Positions 17,098-26,100 of a DNA stretch of 64,000 nucleotides are shown here, piece after piece. The position numbers were made by a program, and so were the translations under genes. This stretch comes from Streptomyces sp. R302 (GTDB taxonomy: Bacteria > Actinomycetota > Actinomycetes > Streptomycetales > Streptomycetaceae). Below the pieces are notes generated by a model that had not been told where the DNA came from, searched no databases, and saw only the letters and a list, made by a program, of their open reading frames with translations. The stretch covers positions 62,001 through 126,000 of the forward strand of contig NZ_JABBGE010000014.1 of NCBI RefSeq assembly GCF_012927245.1. Direction: 5' to 3'. The stretch's first letter is position 1. Each line of letters starts with the position of its first letter.

Positions 17098-17138
17098 GAC
17101 GGACTGGGTCGAGGACGGACTGGGTCGAGGACGGATGG
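17098..17138. repeat. 16-bp tandem repeat, 2.5 copies
   Basis: GACGGACTGGGTCGAG occurs at 17098-17113 and 17114-17129, with a partial third copy. It lies in the 111-nt gap just upstream of the GT2 gene, so it is in that gene's leader or promoter. Confidence 0.8.
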
Positions 17139-17182
17139 GATCCGGGACGGACGAGATCTGGATCCGGGGTGTCGTCCGGCTG

Positions 17183-19972
17183 TCAGGCGCCGGTACGGCG
17201 GGCAGCGTAATCGGCGTCCTGAGCACGCGAACGAGCCTCGTGTGGACGCCCGGTGAACTCTTGTCGTCCCTCGTGCGAACCGCCCCCGGGCCGCCGGGCA
17301 CGCCGCCGGGCGAGGAGCGCGGTGCCGGCGAGCGCGAGGAGCGCGGCGGCGCCGACGGCGGCGCCGAGCCGGACGCCCGGGGGCCGGAAGGAGCAGCTCA
17401 CCCGGGTCGCGCGGCCGTCGAGGGGGACGGCGAGCAGGCCCCGGTGGGAGCGGGCGGAGACGGGCTCGGCGTCCCCGGCGGCGCACCGCCAGCCGGTGGC
17501 ACGCGGCACGGCGACGACGGCGAGGCCGGTGCTGCCGGGGGGCAGTTCGGCGGTGAGGGCGTGGCCGGTCGTGGTGACGCGGGTGGCGCCGGTGGCGGTG
17601 AGCCGGGTGACGGCGGCGGCGAGCCGGGCGCGGTCGAGGCAGCCGACGGACTGGCGCGGCAGGGCCGGCTTCCGTTCGGGGACGAGCCGGATGCGGACCT
17701 CGCCGCCGGCCGGGACGGTGCCGAGGGGGCGCATGGGGGCTCGGGTGGTGGGCGGGCGGCCGTCGTAGGCGGCGGGGGCCGCGCCGGCGAGGGCGGCGGT
17801 GCCGTGGTACTCGGGCGCCCAGAACCAGACCTCGGCGCCGGCCGGGCAGCGGGCGGTGAGGGTGGTGCCGGTGCGGCGCACGGCGGGCAGCGCGTAGACG
17901 GAGGAGCCGAGGAGCAGTTCCTGGTTGCGGAAGGCGGAGTCGGCGGGGTCGACGGCGGCCGGCCGGCCCGGGTGGACGGTGACGAGCGGCGGTACGGGGG
18001 TGGTCGTGGCGGTCGCGGTGCCGCGGGGTGCCGCGTCCTGGCGTACCGGCCCGGCGGCCTCGGAGCGGATCCGGGTGCCGATGGAGAAGATCGCGTCGGT
18101 CACGGGGTTGTCGAGGGTCTCGGGGTGCCGGCCCTTGGCGTAGTGGCCGAAGCCGAGGGAGTCGAGGGTGCGGGAGGTGTTCTCGGTGGTGAGGCTGGAG
18201 TAGGCGTCGGCGCCCTGGCCGCCGAGGAGGAGGGGTTCGTTGCCGCCGGGCAGCGGGCCGGGGTCGGTGCGGTACGCGGGCCAGGCGTCGGCGCGGGCCA
18301 CCTCGGCGCCCACCGCCCGCTGCCAGCCGCCGATCCGGGGCGCCCAGGACACGTCGGCGCGCTGCTGCCGCTCGACGCGCGCCCCGCTGACGGCCGCCTC
18401 GCCCGCCTGCGCGGCCAGCAGGAGAGCGGCGGCGACGACGGCGAGCGCGGGCGGCCGCGGGCGGCCGCGGAGAAGGAGGAGGAGCAGCGCGGCGACGACG
18501 GCGAGCAGCAGGGCGGCGCCCGCGACGGGGTAGGTCCAGGCGTCGATGTCGGTGCTGGTGCGGGCGGCGAGGGCGAGCGCCCCGAGGAGGGCGGCGGCAC
18601 CGACCAGGGGGGCGGGGCGGGGCACGCCGGGGGCGCCGGAGAGCCAGGCGGCGATCAGGAGCAGGCCGCACAGGACGAAGGTCTGGCGGTACGGGTTGCC
18701 GTTGGGCGAGGCGCCGGCGTGCCAGAGGAGGTGGGTGGGCCCCCACTGGAGGGAGAGCGTGACCAGCACGACCGCCGCCGTCCAGCCGTACCGCACGCGC
18801 GGGGCGACGGCCCGGTTGAAGGGCAGCGTGAGGGCGAGGAGGAGCGCGGGCGTGCCGACGAAGAGCGCCGGCGTCTCCACGTGGACGGTGGCGGGCAGGA
18901 AGCGCCCGAACAGCTCGGTCCAGGAGGCGGGCGCGAAGACCGTCTCGGGCGTCGGGTCGGCGTACCCGGTGCCCCTGAAGACGACCAGGACGACCGGCGC
19001 GGCGAGCCCGACACCGAGACCGACGGTCCACACGGCCCGCAGGAGCGCGGCGAGGCGCGGCGGGACGGGGGAGGTTCCGGCGGCTCCGGCGGCTCCGGCA
19101 GCTCCGGCAGTGTCGGCCGGGTCGGTGGTTCCGGTCGATCCGGCGGTTCCGGCGGCTCCGGCCGTGTCGGCCGCTCCGTCGGTTCCTGCCGCCCCCGCGG
19201 TTCCTGCCGTTCCGGCCGCTGCGGTCGTTTCGGCGGTAAGGAGCCGGACGGCGAGGAAGAGCGCCGCGCCGAGGGTGGCCATGTAGGCGGTGTAGAAGTT
19301 GGCGATCCAGGCGACGGCGACGACCAGCGGTCCGAGCACCGGCCGACGGCCGGTCCTGGCCCACTCCGCCACCAGGCAGAGCAGCGGGAAGGCGATGAGC
19401 CCGTCCAGCCACATGGGCACGGAGGCGCCGTGGTTGAAGGTCCAGCCGGAGAGCGCGTACGCGGCGCCGAGGAGGGCGGCGAGCGGCCAGGGGCCCGCGG
19501 ACCCGCCTCCGGGCCCTCCCGCCGGGCGGAGCCGGATCAGCAGCGCGGCCATCGCCGCCCCCGCCGCGGTGATCTTGAGCGCGGTGATGACGTACAGCGC
19601 GAGCTCCGGCCGGTCAGCCGGGAAGAGGACGACGAGGAGGGAGAAGGGGCTGCTCAGATAGGTGCCGATGTCGCCGAGGAAGCCCGCGCCGAAACCGGAG
19701 TTCCAGTTGAGGAAGGCGTCGCCGTGGGTGTCGCCGAGCAGGAAGGCGCGCCAGTAGGCGTGATACGGCAGGTACTGCTGGCCCAGGTCGACGACGTTCC
19801 GGGTGTACGGCCCGAGCGGGTGGCTGCGGGCGAGCGCGGTGGCCAGGACGAAGACCAGGGCCGTGAGCAGTCCGGCGCAGGCGGGGGCGAGCAGCAGCGG
19901 GTTCCGGGCCGCGCGCGGTCCCCGTACTCCCTCCCGGGCAGGGGTGGGCGCGGGCGGGGCGGCGGGTGGCAC
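17183..19972 (-). CDS. YfhO-family multi-spanning membrane protein
   Basis: A 929-aa protein with about 12 TM helices in the first 550 residues and one TM near the C-terminus. It has the family signatures of a first external loop with LGQQYLPYHAYWRAFLLG and a NWNSGFGAGFLGD motif. YfhO proteins are GT-C-like polyprenyl-sugar transferases that glycosylate wall or lipoteichoic acids in Firmicutes; the same role is plausible here. The GTG at 19972 has GGAGG 4-5 nt upstream. Residues ~247-298 are a low-complexity Ala/Gly/Thr insert coded by ~9-bp DNA repeats. It probably belongs with the two glycosyltransferase genes downstream. Confidence 0.82.
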   Translation of the reverse strand: MPPAAPPAPTPAREGVRGPRAARNPLLLAPACAGLLTALVFVLATALARSHPLGPYTRNVVDLGQQYLPYHAYWRAFLLGDTHGDAFLNWNSGFGAGFLGDIGTYLSSPFSLLVVLFPADRPELALYVITALKITAAGAAMAALLIRLRPAGGPGGGSAGPWPLAALLGAAYALSGWTFNHGASVPMWLDGLIAFPLLCLVAEWARTGRRPVLGPLVVAVAWIANFYTAYMATLGAALFLAVRLLTAETTAAAGTAGTAGAAGTDGAADTAGAAGTAGSTGTTDPADTAGAAGAAGAAGTSPVPPRLAALLRAVWTVGLGVGLAAPVVLVVFRGTGYADPTPETVFAPASWTELFGRFLPATVHVETPALFVGTPALLLALTLPFNRAVAPRVRYGWTAAVVLVTLSLQWGPTHLLWHAGASPNGNPYRQTFVLCGLLLIAAWLSGAPGVPRPAPLVGAAALLGALALAARTSTDIDAWTYPVAGAALLLAVVAALLLLLLRGRPRPPALAVVAAALLLAAQAGEAAVSGARVERQQRADVSWAPRIGGWQRAVGAEVARADAWPAYRTDPGPLPGGNEPLLLGGQGADAYSSLTTENTSRTLDSLGFGHYAKGRHPETLDNPVTDAIFSIGTRIRSEAAGPVRQDAAPRGTATATTTPVPPLVTVHPGRPAAVDPADSAFRNQELLLGSSVYALPAVRRTGTTLTARCPAGAEVWFWAPEYHGTAALAGAAPAAYDGRPPTTRAPMRPLGTVPAGGEVRIRLVPERKPALPRQSVGCLDRARLAAAVTRLTATGATRVTTTGHALTAELPPGSTGLAVVAVPRATGWRCAAGDAEPVSARSHRGLLAVPLDGRATRVSCSFRPPGVRLGAAVGAAALLALAGTALLARRRARRPGGGSHEGRQEFTGRPHEARSRAQDADYAARRTGA
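19077..19233 (-). repeat. 9-bp-type codon repeat inside the YfhO-family gene
   Basis: Approximate repeats of three codons (Ala/Gly/Thr) encode a flexible loop between transmembrane helices. The imperfect copies suggest expansion by slippage and probable length variation between strains. Confidence 0.75.
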
Positions 19973-20160
19973 GGATCCTCCAGGGAGCGCACGGCTCGTC
20001 GGTCACCCGCGGCGAACACACGGCGGGACGAACCCATTACTCCCGGTTGGAGCGTCCCGGAGTGGATCACCGGGCGAGGTCGGGGCAGCGCCCAGGTGAA
20101 CACCCGGTGTCACCGCCCGGAGAAGCACCGCCTCGGACAGGCATCAGAGCGGAAGCCGAT

Positions 20161-20510
20161 CCGCCGGTCGCCTCCGGCAGGCAGCACGGCGGGCACCCGC
20201 CCGCCGGTCGCCTCAGACTGAGGTCAGGGCCGACGCCCGCCCGCCGGTCGCCTCCGGCAGGCGTCACGCCGGACACCCATCCGCCGGGAGCCTCAGACCA
20301 GGTCACGTCGGGACGCCCGTCAGCCAGTCCCCTCAGACCGGGGTCACGGCGGACACCCGCCCGCCGGTCGCCTCAGACCGAGACCAGGGCCGACGCCCGC
20401 CCGCCGGTCGCCTCCGGCAGGCGTCACGCCGGACACCCGCCCGCCGGGAGCCTCCGGCAGGCAGCACGGCGGGCACCCGCCCGCCGGTCGCGTCAGGCCG
20501 GGGTCACCGG
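20161..20510. repeat. 40-bp tandem array, about nine units
   Basis: CCGCCGGTCGCCTC-type starts recur exactly every 40 bp at 20161, 20201, 20241, 20281, 20321, 20361, 20401, 20441 and 20481, with a degenerate unit at 20121. The second halves of the units are of two types (CCTCCGGCAGGC... and CCTCAGACCG...). The last unit contains the tdk stop codon. The array fills most of the 520-nt gap 19973-20492, in which no gene is seen. The period is not a multiple of three, so the array is not coding. Confidence 0.93.
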
Positions 20511-21143
20511 CAGCACGTCCGGTGACAGGGCCGCCGCGCGGGCGCTCGCGCTCGTCATCCGTCGGCGGTGGTGGCGCCGGCACAGCACCTCGTACCCGAC
20601 GACCTCCGTGGCGGTGTTCACATCGCCGACGACGACCTGCTCGCCCTCGACGACCATGTGGCCGTCGACGGTCCGGGCGTTGTGGGTGGCGCGGGCGCCG
20701 CACCAGCAGAGCGCCTCCACCTGGAGCTGCTCGATCCGGTCGGCGAGCTCGATGAGCCGCTGCGAGCCGGGGAAGAGCTTGGTCCGGAAGTCGGTGGTGA
20801 TGCCGAAGGCGTACACGTCGAGCCCGAGGTCGTCGACGATCCTCGCGAGCTGGTCGATCTGGACCGGTGCGAGGAACTGCGCCTCGTCGACGATCACGTA
20901 GTCGGCCTTGCCGCCCTGGGAGAGCTGGTCGACGAGGTACGCGTACAGGTCAAGGCCGTCCGGCGCCTCGACGGCCTCGGTCACCAGGCCGAGCCGCGAG
21001 GACAGCTTCCCGGCGCCCGCCCGGTCGTCCCGGGTGAAGATCACGCCCTGGAGTCCGCGCGCGTCGCGGTTGTGCGCGATCTGGAGCGCCAGCGTGCTCT
21101 TTCCGCAGTCCATCGTTCCGGAGAAGAACACCAGCTCGGGCAT
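20493..21143 (-). CDS. tdk: Thymidine kinase
   Basis: A 216-aa type II thymidine kinase, which phosphorylates thymidine with ATP in pyrimidine salvage. Walker A is GTMDCGKST (about residues 9-17), Walker B/DEAQF near residue 88. The C-terminal lasso domain has a zinc site from LCWCG and LCRRHH. The ATG at 21143 leads straight into the P-loop strand. Its 3' end forms the last unit of the 40-bp array, so the final codons (VTPA-stop) match repeat units. It is probably the last gene of a four-gene run with the upstream phosphatase, DUF5998 and acyltransferase genes. Confidence 0.95.
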   Translation of the reverse strand: MPELVFFSGTMDCGKSTLALQIAHNRDARGLQGVIFTRDDRAGAGKLSSRLGLVTEAVEAPDGLDLYAYLVDQLSQGGKADYVIVDEAQFLAPVQIDQLARIVDDLGLDVYAFGITTDFRTKLFPGSQRLIELADRIEQLQVEALCWCGARATHNARTVDGHMVVEGEQVVVGDVNTATEVVGYEVLCRRHHRRRMTSASARAAALSPDVLPVTPA

Positions 21144-21208
21144 GACGGGTCGCAGACCTTTCGGGTCGGAGGGAAGAACAGGACAGGAACAGGAACAGCG
21201 GAGAGGGG

Positions 21209-22414
21209 TCAGGACCGGACTTCGAGCAGCGGTACGAACTGTTCGGCGGGGGTCATCGACCCGTGCATGCCGGTCATCCGGGTCTCCAGCGGCTCGCCGA
21301 CGGACGCGACGAGGGCCACGTCGTCGTGGGCCGCGGCGACGACGTCGCCGATCCGGCCGTACACCCGCTCGTCGACCGTGTCGCCGAACCAGCCGAGGGC
21401 GATGGCCTCGTCGCGGCCCGCCACCCAGAACTGCTCGCCGAGGACCTCGCGCCAGCAGGTGAGGACGTCGGCCTCGGCGCCGGGGACGGCGTAGACGTGC
21501 CGGGCGCGGCCCTCGCCGCCGAGGAGGGCGACGCCGGCGCGCAGCTCCCAGTCCTCGTCGACGTCGATGCGGTGCTCCTCGTCGAAGGGCACGTCGACCA
21601 TGCCGTGGTCGGCGGTGACGTACAGCGCGGACCGGGCGGGCAGCTGCTCGGCGAGCCGCTGGACGAGCCGGTCGACGAGCATGAGCTGGCCGCGCCAGGC
21701 GTCGGAGTCGAGGCCGAAGCGGTGCCCGGCGCCGTCGAGTTCGCTGTAGTACGTGTAGACCAGCGAGCGGTCGCCGCCGGCCAGCTGCTCGGCGGCGAGG
21801 TCCATGCGCTCCTCGCCGGAGAGGCGGCCGTGGAAGGCGCCGCCGCTGAGCGCGATCTGGGTGAGCGGGGTCTGCTCGAAGATCGGGGAGGACACCTGCG
21901 CGGTGTGGATCCCGGCCTCGTGGGCCTGCTGGAAGACGGTCGGGTACGGCTGCCAGGCCTTGGGCGGGGTCCAGGGGCGCCACTTGAGCTGGTTCATCAG
22001 CTCGCCGGTCTCGGGGTTGCGCACCGTGTAGCCGCCGAGGCCGTGGGTGCCGGGGGCGCGGCCGGTGCCGACGGAGGCGAGCGAGGTGGCGGTGGTGGCG
22101 GGGAAGCCGGCGGTGAGGGGCCGGCCGGTGCCGCCGCGCGAGGAGCCGAGCAGCGAGGTCAGGTACGGGGCCTCGTCGGGGTGGGCCTTGATCTGCTCCC
22201 AGCCGAGCCCGTCGACGAGGAAGACGCAGACGCGGTCGGCGGGGGTCAGCTCGGTGATCCGCGCCTCGAAGCCGGGCACGCCCTGGCCGGCGACGAGGGT
22301 GGGCAGCAGGTCGGCGAGGGAGCCGGTGCCGTACTCGGGCAGCGGGGCGGACTCGGGCGCGAGCGGGACCGGGTCGTCCGGCCAGCCGTGGGCGACGGAG
22401 GTCGGCTGCGCCAT
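21209..22414 (-). CDS. Alkaline-phosphatase-superfamily phosphodiesterase/pyrophosphatase
   Basis: A 401-aa soluble protein with the nucleotide pyrophosphatase/phosphodiesterase motifs: VFLVDGLGW (metal), the nucleophile Thr in GFPATTATS, ELDGAGHRFG and VTADHGMVDV (metal His/Asp). No signal peptide is evident, so the enzyme is probably cytoplasmic. The substrate is unknown. The ATG at 22414 shares its A with the TGA of the DUF5998 gene, an obligatory coupling arrangement, and tdk follows after 65 nt. Confidence 0.85.
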   Translation of the reverse strand: MAQPTSVAHGWPDDPVPLAPESAPLPEYGTGSLADLLPTLVAGQGVPGFEARITELTPADRVCVFLVDGLGWEQIKAHPDEAPYLTSLLGSSRGGTGRPLTAGFPATTATSLASVGTGRAPGTHGLGGYTVRNPETGELMNQLKWRPWTPPKAWQPYPTVFQQAHEAGIHTAQVSSPIFEQTPLTQIALSGGAFHGRLSGEERMDLAAEQLAGGDRSLVYTYYSELDGAGHRFGLDSDAWRGQLMLVDRLVQRLAEQLPARSALYVTADHGMVDVPFDEEHRIDVDEDWELRAGVALLGGEGRARHVYAVPGAEADVLTCWREVLGEQFWVAGRDEAIALGWFGDTVDERVYGRIGDVVAAAHDDVALVASVGEPLETRMTGMHGSMTPAEQFVPLLEVRS

Positions 22415-23013
22415 CAGCGGCCGGCCGTCGGCGCGGTGTCGGCGGTGGCCTCGGAGAGCGCCTGGGCGAAGACGAGGGTCTGCCGGACGGTGTCCGGGCC
22501 GTCCCCGGCCTCGCTGACGCGCAGGCTGAGGTCGTCCGCGGTGGCGTTGCCGGTGTAGCCGTGGTCGGCGTCGCAGTTCGGGTCGCCGCAGGCGGCGGGC
22601 TCCAGGTCGATCCGGGAGACGGCGCCCCAGCCGATGGTCAGGACGACCTCGCGGGGCACGCTGCCCGGGGTGTACGACTCCGGGTTGGCGACGACGCGGC
22701 TGACCACGACCGAGGAGATCCGGTCCAGCTTCACGGACTCGGTGGACGTGGTGGCGTACGGGCTCGGCGAGCTGTTGTCGGCCGCCTGCTCGTCGGTGTG
22801 GCTGACGATGAAGCGGCTCGGGGTCAGCACGAGGACGGTGACGTGCCGCCGGACCTCGTTGGCGTCGAAGGTGGTCTCCTGGTGGACCACGTACGACGCG
22901 ACGTCCTCACCGCCGACGGCGGCCTCCACCGCCTCGGACACGAGGGCGGGGTAGTAGCCGCTGCGCTCGATCGCCGCGCGCAGCCCCTGGGTCGTCGTAC
23001 CGCTCTTCACCAT
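22414..23013 (-). CDS. DUF5998 family protein
   Basis: A 199-aa protein recognised as the actinobacterial DUF5998 family. It has an N-terminal GLRAAIERSGYYPALVSEAV helix, a central strand-rich domain resembling a PH-like fold (RFIVSHTDEQA...VVVSRVV), and a C-terminal CGDPNC...DHGYTG cluster that could bind a metal. The function is unknown. The ATG at 23013 is preferred over 23022 for spacing from GGAG. It lies 39 nt after the acyltransferase gene and overlaps the phosphatase gene by one base. Confidence 0.8.
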   Translation of the reverse strand: MVKSGTTTQGLRAAIERSGYYPALVSEAVEAAVGGEDVASYVVHQETTFDANEVRRHVTVLVLTPSRFIVSHTDEQAADNSSPSPYATTSTESVKLDRISSVVVSRVVANPESYTPGSVPREVVLTIGWGAVSRIDLEPAACGDPNCDADHGYTGNATADDLSLRVSEAGDGPDTVRQTLVFAQALSEATADTAPTAGR

Positions 23014-23052
23014 GGACTCCATCCTACGGGGCCGCGGGCCCCCTCCGGCCCT

Positions 23053-25968
23053 TCAGTAGCTGGGCAGGCGGCGGGGGCCGAGGTCGGTGGTGGGCGCGGG
23101 CGGGGCGAGGCGGACCGAGGCGCCGAGGACGGAGACGCCGGAGGGGGCGACGACCGCCGGTTCGAGGGCGACGGAGACGATCTCCGGGTGGTCGTCGACC
23201 AGCCGGGAGACCCGGAGCAGCAGCTCTTCCAGGGCGGGGGTGTCGACGGGGGCCGAGCCGCGCCAGCCGAAGAGCAGCGGGGCGGTCCGGATGGAGCGGA
23301 CCAGCTCGGCGGCGTCCCGGTCGGTGGCCGGGACGAGGCGGTGGGCGGTGTCGCCGAGGAGTTCGGAGGCGGCGCCGGCGAGCCCGAAGGAGAGGACGGC
23401 GCCGACGGCGGGGTCGATCGCGGCGCGGATCACCGTGTCCACGCCGCGGGGCGCCATCGCCTGGACGACCGGCTGGAGCTCCTCGGGCTTGCCGAGGGCC
23501 TCGGTCAGCTCCGCGTAGGCGGTCCGCAGCTGCTGCTCGGTCGCCAGGTCGAGCCGGACGCCGCCGAGGTCGGGGCGGTGGCGCAGGTGCGGGGCGGTGG
23601 TCTTGAGCGCCACCGGGTAGCCGAGCCGGGCGGCGGCCGCGACGGCGGCGTCGGGTCCGGGCGCGGGCAGGGTGGGGCGCGGCGCGATGCCGTACCGGGC
23701 GAGCAGTTCGGCGGTCTCGTCGGCGGTGAGGGTGACGCCCCGGGATTCCTGTCCGGCGCCGCGCTCGCCGAGCACGCGGTCGATGAGCGCGGCGGCGCCG
23801 GCCTCGTCGATGGAGTCGTACTCCGGTACGCGTCCCGGGTCGGCGGCCTGCCGCCGCCACTGCGCGTACCGCACGGCCTCGGCGAGGGCGCGGACGGCCC
23901 GCTCGGCGGCGGGGTAGGCGGGGATGTTCCGGGCGGGGGCGGCCGGGCCCGGGGTCTCGGGCGTGTCCCGCGCGTCCTGTGCCGGTCGCGCCTCGGGGGG
24001 CGCGGGTGCGGCCGGGCGGCGGGGGCGGGCGGGCGCGGGGCGGGTGCTGGTGGCGGCGGAGAGGGCCTCGGCGAGGCCGCCCATCTCGACGTGGACGACG
24101 ACGACCGGCTTGGCGGCGCCCGCGGCCCCGCTGCCGGCGACGGCCTCGCGGAGGGAGGCGGCCAGAACCTCGGTGGTGCCCTCGATGCCGACCCAGGGGA
24201 TCGCGGTGACGACGACGGCGTCGCAGGAGTCGTCGGCGAGCGCGGCGGCGAGCGCGTCCCGGAAGTCGGCCGGGGTGGCGCCGGTCGTCAGGTCGAGGGG
24301 CCGCTGCGGGCGCAGTCCCTCGGTGAGGCAGGCGTCGTACGCGAGGAGGCCGAGGGACTCGGAGTTCCCGAGGATCGCGACGCGCGGGCCCGCGGGCAGC
24401 GGCTGCCCGGCGAGCAGCACCCCGGCGTCGACGAGTTCGGTGACGGTGTCGACGCGGATGACGCCGGCCTGGCGCAGCAGCGCGGAGACGGTGGCGTGCG
24501 GGATGCGGGTGACGGGGACCCGGTGTCCCGGCGGGGCGCTGCCGCTGTGCCGGGCGCCCTTGACCACGACGACGGGCTTGACGGCGGCGGTGCGGCGGGC
24601 GAGCCGGGCGAACTTGCGGGGATTGCCGAGGGACTCCAGGTAGAGGAGGACGACGTCGGTCGCCGGGTCGTCGTACCAGTGCTGGAGGACGTCGTTGCCG
24701 GAGACGTCCGCGCGGTTGCCGGCGGAGATGAAGGAGGAGAGGCCGGCGCCGCGCCGGTGCAGCCGGGCGAGGAGGGCGACGCCGATGGCGCCGGACTGGG
24801 TGAAGAGGCCGATGCGCCCGGCGGCGGGCAGCTCGGGGGCGAGGGAGGCGTTGAGCCGCACGTCCTCGGCGGTGTCGATGATCCCGAAGGCGTTGGGGCC
24901 GATGATCCGCATGCCGTACGAGCGGGCCTGGCGGACCAGGGCCCGCTGCCGCTCGCGGCCTTCGGCGCCGCCGCTCTCGGCGTACCCGGCGGAGAGGACG
25001 ACGAGGCCGCGCACCCCGTGTTCGCCGCAGTCGGCGACGACCTCGGGGACCCGCTCGGCGGGGACGGCGACGATCGCGAGGTCGACGGGGGCTCCGATGG
25101 CGGCGACGGAGGGGAAGGCGGGCACGCCGTCGAGTTCGGCCTCCGCGTCCGCGCCGAGCGCGGGGTTGACCGCGTACACCTGCCCGGTGAAGCCGCCCGC
25201 GAGCACGTTCCGCAGCACGGTCCTGCCGACGCCGCCGGGGGTGCGGCCGGCGCCGACGACGGCGACCGAGCGGGGGGCGAGGAGCCGCTGCACGGAGCGG
25301 GCCTCGGCGCGCTGTTCGCGGGCGCGCTGGACGGCGAGGGAGCGGTCGGTCGGTTCGAGGTCGAGGTGGAGGCGGACGGAGCCGTCCTCGAAGCTGCGCT
25401 TCTGGGTGTAGCCGGCGTCCGTGAACACCTTGATCATCTTGGTGTTGGCGGGGAGCACCTCGGCGGCGAAGCGACGGATGCCGCGCTCGCGGGCGACGGC
25501 CGCGATGTGTTCGAGGAGGGCGGAGGCGACGCCGCGGCCCTGGTGCGCGTCCTGGACGAGGAAGGCGACCTCGGCCTCGTCGGCGGGGAAGGAGGCGGGG
25601 CGGCCGAGGTCGTTGATCCGGTCGTAGCGGACGGTGGCGATGAACTCGCCGCCGACGGTGGCGGCGAGGCCGACCCGGTCGACGAAGTCGTGGTGGGTGA
25701 AGCGGTGGACGTCCTTGGCGGAGAGCCGGGGGTAGGGGGCGAAGAAGCGGTAGTACTTCGACTCGTCCGAGACCTGCTCGTAGAAGCTGACGAGCCGGTC
25801 GGCGTCGTCGGCGGTGATGGGCCGGATGCGCGCGGTGCCGCCGTCCCTGAGCACGACGTCGGCCTCCCAGTGGTCGGGGTAGGCGTGCTCCTCCGGCGCC
25901 GGACGACCGCCCGCCGCCCCGTCTCCGGCCCCGCCCGGTCCGTCCGTCTGCTCCGACGCGCTGCGCAT
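23053..25968 (-). CDS. GNAT acetyltransferase fused to an acyl-CoA-synthetase (ADP-forming)-like protein
   Basis: A 971-aa protein of Pat type. The N-terminal GNAT domain (about 38-200) has the QGRGVASALLEHIA acetyl-CoA loop. Next come a CoA-binding Rossmann domain (about 230-360, starting SVAVVGAG), a succinyl-CoA-ligase-like domain (to about 640) and an ATP-grasp domain (about 750-950). A Pro/Ala-rich linker separates the last two. Such fusions acetylate the catalytic Lys of acyl-CoA synthetases, or act as acyl-CoA ligases. The ATG at 25968 is preceded by TAGGCT six nt upstream and no ribosome site, which suggests a leaderless mRNA. Confidence 0.88.
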   Translation of the reverse strand: MRSASEQTDGPGGAGDGAAGGRPAPEEHAYPDHWEADVVLRDGGTARIRPITADDADRLVSFYEQVSDESKYYRFFAPYPRLSAKDVHRFTHHDFVDRVGLAATVGGEFIATVRYDRINDLGRPASFPADEAEVAFLVQDAHQGRGVASALLEHIAAVARERGIRRFAAEVLPANTKMIKVFTDAGYTQKRSFEDGSVRLHLDLEPTDRSLAVQRAREQRAEARSVQRLLAPRSVAVVGAGRTPGGVGRTVLRNVLAGGFTGQVYAVNPALGADAEAELDGVPAFPSVAAIGAPVDLAIVAVPAERVPEVVADCGEHGVRGLVVLSAGYAESGGAEGRERQRALVRQARSYGMRIIGPNAFGIIDTAEDVRLNASLAPELPAAGRIGLFTQSGAIGVALLARLHRRGAGLSSFISAGNRADVSGNDVLQHWYDDPATDVVLLYLESLGNPRKFARLARRTAAVKPVVVVKGARHSGSAPPGHRVPVTRIPHATVSALLRQAGVIRVDTVTELVDAGVLLAGQPLPAGPRVAILGNSESLGLLAYDACLTEGLRPQRPLDLTTGATPADFRDALAAALADDSCDAVVVTAIPWVGIEGTTEVLAASLREAVAGSGAAGAAKPVVVVHVEMGGLAEALSAATSTRPAPARPRRPAAPAPPEARPAQDARDTPETPGPAAPARNIPAYPAAERAVRALAEAVRYAQWRRQAADPGRVPEYDSIDEAGAAALIDRVLGERGAGQESRGVTLTADETAELLARYGIAPRPTLPAPGPDAAVAAAARLGYPVALKTTAPHLRHRPDLGGVRLDLATEQQLRTAYAELTEALGKPEELQPVVQAMAPRGVDTVIRAAIDPAVGAVLSFGLAGAASELLGDTAHRLVPATDRDAAELVRSIRTAPLLFGWRGSAPVDTPALEELLLRVSRLVDDHPEIVSVALEPAVVAPSGVSVLGASVRLAPPAPTTDLGPRRLPSY

Positions 25969-25974
25969 GGGCAA

Positions 25975-25980
25975 AGCCTA
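25975..25980 (-). promoter_or_regulatory. -10 hexamer of a leaderless promoter for the GNAT fusion gene
   Basis: TAGGCT on the reverse strand ends six nt before the ATG at 25968. No Shine-Dalgarno is present. The -35 region is weak. Confidence 0.5.
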
Positions 25981-26100
25981 CGGCCGGGGTCCGACACCGG
26001 CACCGCCCGTGCGCCCACTCCCTGGCGGTACACGGCTCGCGCGGCCTTGCGGCCCCGTGCAAGGTAGGAGGGCCGAACGTCGCACGGATGCGGGGCTAGA

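Noticed and set aside
16104..19412. Long upstream extension of the sialyltransferase-like gene (over 1500 codons)
   Set aside because: The extension is an out-of-frame reading of the GT2 and YfhO-family genes; a coupled GTG at 16103 gives a normal protein.
16205..20221. Very long forward open frame opposite the GT2 and YfhO-family genes
   Set aside because: It is the high-GC antisense shadow of genes with clear domains; its product is Gly/Glu/Arg-rich without any fold-like pattern.
20161..20510. Possible CRISPR array
   Set aside because: Units are contiguous with 40-bp periodicity and all parts of the unit recur; there are no unique spacers and no cas genes nearby.
22561..26067. Long forward frame opposite the acyltransferase/ligase fusion
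   Set aside because: Antisense shadow with Gly/Asp/Glu composition; the reverse-strand protein has complete GNAT, CoA-binding and ATP-grasp domains.
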